From positions 25,083 through 89,082 of the forward strand of contig WHTA01000017.1 in NCBI GenBank assembly GCA_009379825.1: a stretch of DNA of 64,000 bases, given 5' to 3'. Of this stretch, positions 26,432 to 34,691 are shown one piece after another (position 1 is the first letter of the stretch; every line of letters begins with the position of its first letter). Below the pieces are notes generated by a model. The model saw nothing but the letters and a program-made list of their open reading frames with translations, ran no database searches and had not been told where the DNA came from. A program made the translations under genes and the position numbers. Source of the stretch: Streptosporangiales bacterium. GTDB lineage: Bacteria > Actinomycetota > Actinomycetes > Streptosporangiales > WHST01.

Positions 26432-28798
26432 CTACGGCTGGGGGTGCCAGCGGGCGTGGTTGGTGGTCCGTTCGCCCTCGCGGATCAGTTCCAGGCGGGG
26501 CTTGGGGCCGTCGGCGCGGCCCGCCTGCGGCTTGCGCCTACCCGCCTGCCAGGGCAGCGGCCAGCGCACTCCTGGCCCGTCGTACTCCTGGTCGGCGGCG
26601 GCATGCAGAGTCCAGTTCGGGTCGTACAGGTGCACCCGGCCGAGCGCGCACAGGTCGGCGCGCCCGGCGAGAAGGATGGAGTTGACGTCGTCGTACGACG
26701 AGATCGCCCCGACGGCGACCGTGGCGGTCCCCGTGCGGTTCCTTACGGCGTCGGAGAACGGCGTCTGGAACGACCGGCCGTACGCCGGCTGTTCCTCCGG
26801 CGTCACCTGCCCGGTCGAGACGTCGATCGCGTTCGCGCCAGCGTCGGCGAACGCCGACGCGATGAGCACCGCGTCGTCGACGTCGACCCCGCCCTCGACC
26901 CAGTCGGTGGCGGAGATGCGGACGGTGATCGGGCGGTCCTGCGGCCACACCTCGCGCATGGCAGCGAAGACCTCGAGCGGGAACCGCAGCCGGTTCTCCA
27001 GCGAGCCGCCGTACGCGTCGGTGCGCTCGTTGGTGACCGGCGAGATGAACGACGACAGCAGGTAACCGTGTGCGCAGTGCAGCTCGACCAGGTCGAAGCC
27101 GGCACGCTCGGCGCGGCGGGTCGCGGCCACGAACTGGTCCTTGATCTCGGCCAGCTCGCCGACCGTCAGCTCGCGTGGCACCTGGTTGACGCCCGGCTGG
27201 TACGGCAGCGGCGAAGGCGCGACGACCTCCCAGTTCCCGTCCGGCAGCGGGAGGTCGATGCCTTCCCACATCCGCCTGGTGGAGCCCTTGCGGCCGGAGT
27301 GACCGAGCTGCATGCCGACCTTCGCCTGGGTGTGCGCGTGCACGAAGTCCGTGATCCTGCGGTACGCGGCGACGTGCTCGTCGTCGTACATGCCGCAGCA
27401 GGCCGGCGAGATCCTTCCCTCTCGGGAGACGCAGACCATCTCCGTCATCACCAGGCCCGCGCCGCCGAGCGCCTTACCCGTCAGGTGGGCGAAGTGGAAG
27501 TCGCTCGGCATGCCGTCGTCGGCCAGGTACATGTCCATCGCCGACACCACGATGCGGTTGGGCAGCTCCAGCTCGCGCAGCTTCATCGGCTGGAACATGG
27601 GCGGCCGCACGTCCCCGGGTGCCACGCCGCGGCGGCGTTCGTGGTCGGCGAACCAGTCGTCGACCCGCGCGACGAACTCCGGGTCGCGCACCCGCAGGTT
27701 GTCATACGTGACGCGCCGGCTGCGGGTCACGATGTTGAACGCGAACTGCATCGGCTCCTGGTCGACGTACTGGCCGATGTTCTCGAACCACTCCAGGCTG
27801 GCCTGTGCGGCGCGCTGGGTGGAGAGCACCACCGGCCGCCGTTCCTCCTCGTACGCGGTCAGCGCACTCTCCAGGTCCTTGTTCTCGTGCAGGCACGCGG
27901 CGAGCGCGAGACCGTCCTCCATCGCCAGCTTGGTGCCTGACCCGATGGAGAAGTGCGCGGTGTGCGCCGCGTCGCCGAGCAGCACGACGTTGTCGTGCCG
28001 CCAGCGCTCGTTGCGCACGGTGGCGAAGCTGAGCCACTTGGAGTTGTTGGCCAGCACCTGGTAGCCGCCGAGCACGTCGGCGAAGAGCTCGCGCACCACG
28101 TCGATCGACGGCTGGTCCGACTCCCCCGGCTGCAGGTCGGTTGCGGCGATGCGGTCGAAGCCCGCCGCGTGCCACACGTCGTCGTGCATCTCCACGATGA
28201 ACGTGCTGCCGTGCGCGTCGAACGGGTAGCCGTGGATCTGCATCACGCCGTACGGCGTCTCGCGGATGTAGAACTTGAACGCGTCGAACACCAGGTCGGT
28301 GCCGAGCCACATGTACCGGCAGTTGCGGACGTCGACCGTAGGCTGGAACGTGTCGGCGTACCGCTGCCTGGTCGGCGAGTTGACGCCGTCGCACGCGACG
28401 ACCAGGTCGTGGCTGGCGGCCAGCTCCTCGACCGGCGGCGCGGGGGTGAGGAAGTGGACGGTCACGCCGAGCTCGCGGCAGCGCTCCTGCAGGATCTCCA
28501 GCAGGCGCTTGCGGCTGATCGCCGCGAACCCGTGCCCACCGCTGGTGATGACCTCACCGCCGGCATGGATGTCGATGTCGTCCCAGCGCGCGAACTCCTT
28601 CTGCAACGCCGCGAACACCGCCGGGTCGGCGTGCTCGATGCCGCCGAGCGTCTCGTCCGACAGCACTACGCCGAAGCCGAACGTGTCCTCGGCGGCGTTG
28701 CGCTCCCAGACCGTGATCTCGTGGCCGCGGTCGAGCTGCGCCGTGAGCGCGGCGAAGTAGAGCCCGCCGGGACCTCCCCCGATCACCGCGACCCGCAT
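26432..28798 (-). CDS. bifunctional FAD monooxygenase/OYE reductase (2-aminobenzoyl-CoA monooxygenase/reductase, salicylyl-CoA 5-hydroxylase type)
   Basis: This 788-residue fusion has an N-terminal flavoprotein hydroxylase (residues 1 to about 390; IGGGPGGLYFA at 6-16 and the GDAAHTAHFSIGSG FAD motif). The C-terminal half is an Old Yellow Enzyme domain (from about 405; VSAMDMYLADDG and LHCAHGYLLSSFISP). This domain order is known in 2-aminobenzoyl-CoA monooxygenase/reductase of Azoarcus and in salicylyl-CoA 5-hydroxylases, which dearomatise CoA-activated rings. The ATG at 28798 has AGGAGG 6 bases upstream. The nearby anthranilate-type CoA ligase and kynureninase favour 2-aminobenzoyl-CoA as substrate. 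Confidence 0.9.
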   Translation of the reverse strand: MRVAVIGGGPGGLYFAALTAQLDRGHEITVWERNAAEDTFGFGVVLSDETLGGIEHADPAVFAALQKEFARWDDIDIHAGGEVITSGGHGFAAISRKRLLEILQERCRELGVTVHFLTPAPPVEELAASHDLVVACDGVNSPTRQRYADTFQPTVDVRNCRYMWLGTDLVFDAFKFYIRETPYGVMQIHGYPFDAHGSTFIVEMHDDVWHAAGFDRIAATDLQPGESDQPSIDVVRELFADVLGGYQVLANNSKWLSFATVRNERWRHDNVVLLGDAAHTAHFSIGSGTKLAMEDGLALAACLHENKDLESALTAYEEERRPVVLSTQRAAQASLEWFENIGQYVDQEPMQFAFNIVTRSRRVTYDNLRVRDPEFVARVDDWFADHERRRGVAPGDVRPPMFQPMKLRELELPNRIVVSAMDMYLADDGMPSDFHFAHLTGKALGGAGLVMTEMVCVSREGRISPACCGMYDDEHVAAYRRITDFVHAHTQAKVGMQLGHSGRKGSTRRMWEGIDLPLPDGNWEVVAPSPLPYQPGVNQVPRELTVGELAEIKDQFVAATRRAERAGFDLVELHCAHGYLLSSFISPVTNERTDAYGGSLENRLRFPLEVFAAMREVWPQDRPITVRISATDWVEGGVDVDDAVLIASAFADAGANAIDVSTGQVTPEEQPAYGRSFQTPFSDAVRNRTGTATVAVGAISSYDDVNSILLAGRADLCALGRVHLYDPNWTLHAAADQEYDGPGVRWPLPWQAGRRKPQAGRADGPKPRLELIREGERTTNHARWHPQP

Positions 28799-28828
28799 GG
28801 GCGCCTCCTGTCGCCACGACACTTGCCG

Positions 28829-28858
28829 AGAGTATGTCGCACTAGCGACGACCGTCAA
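28829..28858 (-). promoter_or_regulatory. promoter of the 2-aminobenzoyl-CoA monooxygenase/reductase gene
   Basis: On the minus strand, -35 TTGACG (28858-28853) and -10 TACTCT (28834-28829) are separated by 18 bases. The -35 continues as TTGACGGTCGTCGC, which matches the ligase promoter at 32568-32555 in 12 of 14 positions. Palindromes GTCGC-N4-GCGAC (28836-28849) and TGTCG-N3-CGACA (28809-28821) overlap or follow it and may be repressor sites. Confidence 0.6.
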
Positions 28859-28914
28859 CAGAACGGTAGGCTCAGCCCGAGTGACATGCACTCTCGCCAA
28901 GGAGGTCGTCGACG

Positions 28915-29745
28915 ATGAGCCCGTTCCGCGGGTCCGCTCCGTTCACCGAGGAATGGCGGCACTTCAGGCTCGACGTGACGGACGCCGTCGCCACCGTCAC
29001 GTTCGACCGGCCGGAGCGACTCAACGCGCTGACCTTCGACACGTACGCGGACCTGCGCGACTTCCTCACCGAGGTGCCGCACCGCGACGACATCCGGGTG
29101 GTCGTGCTGCGCGGCGAGGGCCGTGCGTTCTGCTCCGGCGGCGACGTCGACGAGATCATCGGCGCGACGCTTGCGATGCGCCCGGACGAGCTGCTGGCGT
29201 TCACCCGGATGACCGGCGAGGTCGTACGGTGCCTGCGGGAGTGTCCGGTGCCCGTCATCAGCGCGGTGCACGGCACGGCGGCTGGCGCCGGCGCGGTGAT
29301 CGCGCTGGCGAGCGACTTCCGGGTCGCTGCGCGCGCCGCGAAGTTCGCGTTCCTGTTCACGAAGGTAGGGCTTAGCGGCGGCGACATGGGCGCCGCGTAC
29401 CTGCTGCCTCGCCTGGTGGGGCTTGGCCGCGCGACGCAGCTGCTGATGCTCGGCGACTCGCTGCCGGCCGAGGAGGCAGAGCGGTGGGGACTGGTGAGCC
29501 AACTCGTCGACGACGGGACAGCGGTCGACGAGGCCGTGGCTACGCTCGCCGCGCGGCTGGCCGGCGGCCCCTGGCAGGCGTACGCGCAGACGAAGGCGCT
29601 GCTGTCGCGCGAGCAGGACATGAGCCTGTCCGCTTCGCTCGAGCTCGAGGCCGTGACGCAGGCGCTGTTGATGAACGGTGCCGACTACCGCGAGTTCCAC
29701 GCGGCGTTCACCGGCAAGCGCGACCCGAACTGGCAGGGACGTTGA
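28915..29745 (+). CDS. enoyl-CoA hydratase family protein (2-aminobenzoyl-CoA pathway)
   Basis: The 276-residue crotonase has the oxyanion segment FCSGGDVDEI and a region reading KVGLSGGDMGAAYLLPRLVG, where an Asp replaces the usual second Glu; the GGGCE segment is HGTAAGAGAVIAL. The changed active site suggests hydration or hydrolysis of a cyclic CoA ester rather than simple enoyl-CoA hydration. A strong AAGGAGGT precedes the ATG. It is divergent from the monooxygenase gene and overlaps the dehydrogenase start (TGATG). Confidence 0.88.
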   Translation: MSPFRGSAPFTEEWRHFRLDVTDAVATVTFDRPERLNALTFDTYADLRDFLTEVPHRDDIRVVVLRGEGRAFCSGGDVDEIIGATLAMRPDELLAFTRMTGEVVRCLRECPVPVISAVHGTAAGAGAVIALASDFRVAARAAKFAFLFTKVGLSGGDMGAAYLLPRLVGLGRATQLLMLGDSLPAEEAERWGLVSQLVDDGTAVDEAVATLAARLAGGPWQAYAQTKALLSREQDMSLSASLELEAVTQALLMNGADYREFHAAFTGKRDPNWQGR

Positions 29746-30881
29746 TGCCGTTCGACCTGACGCCGGAGCAGCACGAACTCGCCGCCTGGGTGCGCGCGGT
29801 CGCAGAAAGCACGCTGGCACCGATCGCCGCACGTGGCCGCGACGGGCAGGTGAACAGGGAGCTGGTCCGCGCGATGGGCGACCTCGGCCTGCTGGCCCGG
29901 CTGTTCCCAGGCGTTGCGTACGGGACGCCGTCCGGACAGGCCGCCGCGGTCGACCTGTGCCTGCTGCGCGAGTCGCTCGCGTCGGTGAGCACGGAGGCCG
30001 AGACCGCGCTCGCCCTGCAGGGCCTCGGCACCTACCCGGTGCTCCAGGCCGGCAGCGCGGAGCTCGTACAGCAGTGGGTGCCTGCGGTCGCGCGTGGTGA
30101 CGCCGTCGCCGCGTTCGCGCTGTCGGAGCCGGACGCCGGGTCCGACGCCGCCTCGCTGCACCTACAGGCCGTACCCGACGGCGCCGGCTGGCGGCTGCAC
30201 GGCGAGAAGATCTGGATCTCCAACGCGCCCGAAGCCGACTTCTACACGGTGTTCGCGCGCACCACACCGGACGCGGGCGCGCGCGGCGTGAGCGCGTTCG
30301 TCGTACCCGCCGACCGCCCCGGCCTGGACGGCGAGCACCTGGACATGATCTCGCCGCACCCGATCGGCCGGCTCACCTTCGACGGTGTCGCCGTCGGCCG
30401 CGACGACCTGCTCGGCGAGCTCGACCGCGGCTTCCGGGTAGCGATGCGCACGCTCGACCTGTTCCGGCCGAGCGTCGGCGCGTTCGCCGTCGGCATGTAC
30501 CGGGCCGCACTCGACGCCGCGGTGGCGCACGCCGGTTCCCGTGAGGCGTTCGGCGGCCCGCTGAAAGACCAGCAGACCGTGGCACACACCCTCGCCGAGA
30601 TGGCCACCCGCACCGAAGCCGCACGCCTGCTGGTGTACCGCGCGGCCGCCGCGTACGACGCCGGCGAGGACCGGCTGGCCACCCACGCGGCGATGGCGAA
30701 GCTGTACGCCACGGAGACCGCCCAGTACGTCGTGGACGCCGCCGTCCAGGTGCACGGCGCCCGGGCGCTGCGCCGTGGCCACCTGCTCGAGCACCTCTAC
30801 CGCGAGGTGCGAGCGCCCCGCATCTACGAGGGCGCAACGGAGATCCAGCGTACGATCATCGCCCGCGACCTCTACCGCTGA
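29745..30881 (+). CDS. acyl-CoA dehydrogenase (2-aminobenzoyl-CoA pathway)
   Basis: The 378-residue FAD enzyme has ALSEPDAGSDAAS, GEKIWISNAPEAD and the catalytic-Glu motif PRIYEGATEIQRTIIARD. The ATG at 29745-29747 overlaps the hydratase stop; the frame is open upstream only within that gene. It would oxidise a ring-derived acyl-CoA after dearomatisation. It is convergent with the ligase gene. Confidence 0.9.
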   Translation: MPFDLTPEQHELAAWVRAVAESTLAPIAARGRDGQVNRELVRAMGDLGLLARLFPGVAYGTPSGQAAAVDLCLLRESLASVSTEAETALALQGLGTYPVLQAGSAELVQQWVPAVARGDAVAAFALSEPDAGSDAASLHLQAVPDGAGWRLHGEKIWISNAPEADFYTVFARTTPDAGARGVSAFVVPADRPGLDGEHLDMISPHPIGRLTFDGVAVGRDDLLGELDRGFRVAMRTLDLFRPSVGAFAVGMYRAALDAAVAHAGSREAFGGPLKDQQTVAHTLAEMATRTEAARLLVYRAAAAYDAGEDRLATHAAMAKLYATETAQYVVDAAVQVHGARALRRGHLLEHLYREVRAPRIYEGATEIQRTIIARDLYR

Positions 30882-30888
30882 AGCGGCG

Positions 30889-32508
30889 CTACCCCGCGGC
30901 GGGTTCCCGCAGGCGGAAGCGCTGCAGCTTGCCGGTCTCCGTACGGGGGAGGCTGTCCACGAACTCGATCGCGCGTGGGTACTTGTACGGGGCGATCTCC
31001 TGCTTGGCGAGGTCCTGCAGTTCCTTGACCATCGCCTCGCCGGCAGCCGCGCCCGCGCGGAGGACGACGAACGCCTTCACCAGCTGGCCGCGCTCCACGT
31101 CGGGCACGCCGACGACGGCGCACTCGGTGACGTCCGGGTGCGCGAGCAACGCTTCCTCCACCTCGGGTCCGGCGATGTTGTAGCCGGACGACACGATCAT
31201 GTCGTCGCTGCGGGCCTGGTACCAGAAGTACCCGTCCTCGTCCTGTACGAAGGTGTCGCCGGTGATGTTCCAACCGTTCTCGACGTACACCGCCTGGCGC
31301 TCGTCGTTGAGGTACCGGCAGCCGGTGGGGCCCTGCACCGCCAGCCGGCCGACCGTGCCCGCCGGCACCGGCTTGCCGTCCGGGTCGACCACGACGGCCT
31401 GGTAGCCAGGCACCGGCAGGCCGGTCGATCCCGGCCGGATGTCGTCGTCGGCCGCCGAGATGAAGATGTGCAGCATCTCCGTGGCGCCGATGCCGTCGAT
31501 GATCCGCACGCCCGTCGCGTCGTAGAACGCCTGCCAGGTGGTCGCCGGCAGGTGCTCGCCGGCGGACACGCACCTGCGCAACGTGGCCAGCCGCGCCAGC
31601 TCGCCGGACGCCAGCATCGCCCGGTACGCGGTGGGCGCGGTGAAGCACACCGTCACCTTCGACTCGGCGATGTGGTCGGCGAGCTGGTCGGGCGTCGCCC
31701 GCTCCACCAGCACCGTCGACGCGCCGACCCGCAGCGGGAACACCACCAGGCCGCCGAGGCCGAAGGTGAAGGCCAGCGGCGGGGTGCCGATGAACACGTC
31801 GTCGGCGCGCGGCTCGAGCACGTGCTTGGAGAACGTGTCGGCGTTCACCAGCACGTCGCGGTGGAAGTGCATGGTGGCCTTGGGGCGTCCGGTCGTGCCC
31901 GAGGTGAACGCGAGCAGGGCGACGTCGTCGGCCGCCGTGTCGACCGGATCGAAGGTCCCGTCGTGCTGCCCGAGCCTGTTGGTGAGGTCGTCGGCGCCGT
32001 CGCCGCCGTACGCGACCACGGGCGTCGCGCCGATGTCGGCAGCCCGCAGGCCGTCGAGGAACCGGCTGTCGCACAGCGCCAGCTCGAGGCGGGCGATCTC
32101 GTGGATGGCGCTCAGCTCCCGCGGCCGCAGCAGCGGCATCGTCGTCACCACGACCGCGCCCGCCTTGAGCACGCCGAACCAGCAGGCGACCAGCCACGGG
32201 TTGTTCGGCCCCCGCAACAGCACCCGGTTCCCCGGCACGATGCCGCACTCGTCGACCAGCAGCCGGGCGATCCGGTTCGAGACGATGGCCAGCTCGCCGT
32301 AGCTCCACCATCGGTCACCGGGCGCGGCGACGCACTGTCGCTGCGCACCGTGCTCGTCGATCGTGCGTTCCAGCAACTCGACCGCGCAGTTCAGCCGGTC
32401 CGGGTACTGCACGTCGGGTAGGTCGAAGAGGAACTCCGGCCAACTCTCCTGAGGCGGCAGGTTGTCCCGACAGAACGTGTCCAGGTGTGCCGAGGGCGTG
32501 AGCCGCAT
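30889..32508 (-). CDS. 2-aminobenzoate-CoA ligase (benzoate-CoA ligase family)
   Basis: The 539-residue adenylating enzyme has FTSGTTGRPKATMHFHRD, the GYNIAGPEVEE hinge motif and the catalytic Lys in RTETGKLQRFRL. The N-terminus (SAHLDTFCRDNLPP) is typical of ligases annotated as 2-aminobenzoate- or benzoate-CoA ligases. The ATG at 32508 has AGGAGGGG upstream. Its place between the monooxygenase/reductase and PaaX genes supports anthranilate as the acid, made by the kynureninase at 36182. Confidence 0.88.
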   Translation of the reverse strand: MRLTPSAHLDTFCRDNLPPQESWPEFLFDLPDVQYPDRLNCAVELLERTIDEHGAQRQCVAAPGDRWWSYGELAIVSNRIARLLVDECGIVPGNRVLLRGPNNPWLVACWFGVLKAGAVVVTTMPLLRPRELSAIHEIARLELALCDSRFLDGLRAADIGATPVVAYGGDGADDLTNRLGQHDGTFDPVDTAADDVALLAFTSGTTGRPKATMHFHRDVLVNADTFSKHVLEPRADDVFIGTPPLAFTFGLGGLVVFPLRVGASTVLVERATPDQLADHIAESKVTVCFTAPTAYRAMLASGELARLATLRRCVSAGEHLPATTWQAFYDATGVRIIDGIGATEMLHIFISAADDDIRPGSTGLPVPGYQAVVVDPDGKPVPAGTVGRLAVQGPTGCRYLNDERQAVYVENGWNITGDTFVQDEDGYFWYQARSDDMIVSSGYNIAGPEVEEALLAHPDVTECAVVGVPDVERGQLVKAFVVLRAGAAAGEAMVKELQDLAKQEIAPYKYPRAIEFVDSLPRTETGKLQRFRLREPAAG

Positions 32509-32538
32509 GAAGACCCCTCCTGCTTCGAGCCGCACCTC

Positions 32539-32568
32539 GTAGTATTCCTTTTTCGTGACGACAGTCAA
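32539..32568 (-). promoter_or_regulatory. promoter of the 2-aminobenzoate-CoA ligase gene
   Basis: On the minus strand, -35 TTGACT (32568-32563) and TACTAC (32544-32539) are 18 bases apart. The extended -35 TTGACTGTCGTCAC (32568-32555) matches that of the monooxygenase/reductase gene at 12 of 14 positions. The region is shared with the divergent PaaX gene. Confidence 0.55.
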
Positions 32569-32615
32569 GACACACGACATACCGATGACGTGGCGTACGC
32601 CGGCGGCCCGATATC

Positions 32616-33458
32616 GTGTTCGCCGTGACGGCCATCGATGACCTGCTGGAGACCCGCGCACTCCAGCCGCGGGCGCTCATCGTGACGATCTACGGCCTCT
32701 ACGCCCGCGAGAAGGGCGGCTGGATCAGCATCGCGACCCTCATCCGGCTGCTGGCCGAGCTCGGCGTCGACGAGCCCGCCGTACGCTCGTCGATCTCCCG
32801 GCTGAAACGGCGCGAGATTCTGGAAGCCCAGCGTCAGGACGGGCTGGCCGGCTACGGCCTCTCCGACCACGCCCGCGCGATCCTCGACGAGGGCGACCGC
32901 CGGATCTTCGAACGCACGAGGGCACGACTGGAGGACGGCTGGCTACTCGCGGTGTTCAGCGTGCCCGAGACGCAGCGACAGAAGCGCCATACCCTGCGGT
33001 CACGGCTCACCTGGCTCGGGTTCGGCACCGTAGGCGCGGGCGTCTGGATCGCGCCCGCACATCTCGACGAGGAGACCCGCGACGTCCTCGAGCGGTACGA
33101 CCTGGCCCCGTACGTGAACCTGTTCCGCGCCGACTACCTGGCGTTCGGCGACGTCCGCGAGCAGGTACGCCAGTGGTGGGACCTCGACCAGCTGCAGCTG
33201 CTGTACGACGACTTCCTCGCCGAGTACGCGGCGTTGCTGACCAAGTGGAAACGGCGCAGGTTCAAGGACCCGGCCGACGCGTTCGTCGACTACGTCAAGG
33301 CGCTCACCGTCTGGCGGCGGCTGCCGTTCCTCGACCCCGGCCTCGCACCCGAGGTGCTGCCGAGCAACTGGCACGGCACCCGCGCCGCGGATCTGTTCTT
33401 CGCGCTGCGCGCGCAGCTCGCCGAGCCGGCACACCGGTACGTCGACTCGCTGCGCTGA
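32616..33458 (+). CDS. PaaX family transcriptional regulator
   Basis: About 280 residues with an N-terminal winged helix (TLIRLLAELGVDEPAVRSSISRL) and the PaaX C-terminal domain (HTLRSRLTWLGFG, then WDLDQLQLLYDDF). PaaX repressors respond to an aryl-CoA ester; here 2-aminobenzoyl-CoA is the likely ligand because of the flanking ligase. GTG codons at 32616 and 32625 are both possible starts and neither has a clear RBS. The gene is divergent from the ligase. Confidence 0.88.
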   Translation: MFAVTAIDDLLETRALQPRALIVTIYGLYAREKGGWISIATLIRLLAELGVDEPAVRSSISRLKRREILEAQRQDGLAGYGLSDHARAILDEGDRRIFERTRARLEDGWLLAVFSVPETQRQKRHTLRSRLTWLGFGTVGAGVWIAPAHLDEETRDVLERYDLAPYVNLFRADYLAFGDVREQVRQWWDLDQLQLLYDDFLAEYAALLTKWKRRRFKDPADAFVDYVKALTVWRRLPFLDPGLAPEVLPSNWHGTRAADLFFALRAQLAEPAHRYVDSLR

Positions 33459-33461
33459 CCT

Positions 33462-33854
33462 TCACAGCACGGCGAAGCCCTGCACCTCGACCATGGCCTC
33501 GACGTCCCACAGCCGGGTGACCCCGACCGCCGCCATGGCGGGGTAATCGCCACCCACCAGCCGGCGCCACACCCCACCGATCTCCTTACGGCGCGCGCGG
33601 TAGTCGTCGACGTCGACGATGTACACGGTGAGGCTGGCGAGCTGGTCCGGCCGTCCGCCGGCCGCCCGCAACGCGATGATCAGGTTGCCGAGCGCCCGTT
33701 CGAACTGCGCGACCACGTCGTCGCCGACGATGACGCCGTTCTCGTCGAGCGCGGTCTGGCCGGCGAGGAACACCGTGCGCCCCTCCGCCACCACCGCGTG
33801 TGAGAAGCCCGTCGGCCGAGCCAGCTCACCCGGGTTGACCCGCTGCATGCTCAC
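33462..33854 (-). CDS. RidA/YjgF family enamine-imine deaminase
   Basis: About 130 residues with the RidA trimer signatures VFLAGQTALDENG and a final VEAMVEVQGFAVL. RidA proteins hydrolyse enamine/imine intermediates and release ammonia. In this cluster it could deaminate the 2-amino-enone CoA ester produced by the monooxygenase/reductase. The GTG at 33852-33854 overlaps the SDR stop; an ATG at 33848 is also possible. Confidence 0.88.
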   Translation of the reverse strand: MSMQRVNPGELARPTGFSHAVVAEGRTVFLAGQTALDENGVIVGDDVVAQFERALGNLIIALRAAGGRPDQLASLTVYIVDVDDYRARRKEIGGVWRRLVGGDYPAMAAVGVTRLWDVEAMVEVQGFAVL

Positions 33855-34618
33855 GACTGCACCGCCCCACCATCGACGTCGACACCCTGACCGGTGACCG
33901 AAGGATTGTTCACACAGAACCACACCGCGTCCGCGACCTCGTCGACGGTCACCAGCCGCCCTGTCGGTTGCTTGCGCTCGAGCACCGCGCGCGCCTCGTC
34001 GCGGCTGCGGCCGGTGCGGTCCGCGATGTTCGCTATGGTTTCCGCGGTCATCGGGGTGTCGACGTAGCCGGGACACACGGCGCTGACCGTCACCCCGGCG
34101 CGCGCGAGCTCGGCGGCGGCCGACCGCACCAGGCCGAGCACCCCGTGCTTGCTCGCGGTGTACGCAGCGACGTACGGCTCGCCCACCTTGGCCGCGACCG
34201 ACGCCACCACCACGATCCTGCCGACGCCGCGTTCGACCATGCCAGGCACCACCTGCCGCATGCAGCGGAACGGCGCGGTGAGGTTGAGGTCGAGCATCCG
34301 TTGCCAGTCCTCGTCGCTGGTCTCCTGCACCTTTGCGGACATGCCGGCGCCGGCGTTGGCGACCAGGACGTCGACGCGACCCCACCGGTCCTCCACCGCG
34401 CCGAACACCTCGGCGACACCGGCGGGATCTGTGATGTCCGCGGGCACCACAAGTGTCGGGCCCGCACAGGCGTCCGCCGTGGCCGCGAGGTCGGCGCGGT
34501 TGCGTGCGGTCAGACCGACCCGGAAACCGGCCGCACTGAGGCGTCGCGCCACCGCGCGGCCGATGCCGCGACCGGCGCCGGTGACCACGGCCACCGCGTC
34601 CTCGGGTACGGATCGCAC
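33851..34618 (-). CDS. SDR family oxidoreductase
   Basis: The 255-residue short-chain dehydrogenase has TGAGRGIGRAVARRL for NAD(P) binding, NAGAGMSAKV and the catalytic YTASK pair. It is co-transcribed with RidA (4-base overlap) and likely reduces or oxidises a hydroxy/keto CoA intermediate of the 2-aminobenzoyl-CoA route. 73 bases separate it from the divergent carboxyltransferase gene. Confidence 0.9.
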   Translation of the reverse strand: MRSVPEDAVAVVTGAGRGIGRAVARRLSAAGFRVGLTARNRADLAATADACAGPTLVVPADITDPAGVAEVFGAVEDRWGRVDVLVANAGAGMSAKVQETSDEDWQRMLDLNLTAPFRCMRQVVPGMVERGVGRIVVVASVAAKVGEPYVAAYTASKHGVLGLVRSAAAELARAGVTVSAVCPGYVDTPMTAETIANIADRTGRSRDEARAVLERKQPTGRLVTVDEVADAVWFCVNNPSVTGQGVDVDGGAVQS

Positions 34619-34691
34619 GGCCCCACCCCTCGCCTCCGATCAGCCGCGTTCATGACGACCGTAACAGAAGCACGAGATCTAGACTCGGAGC

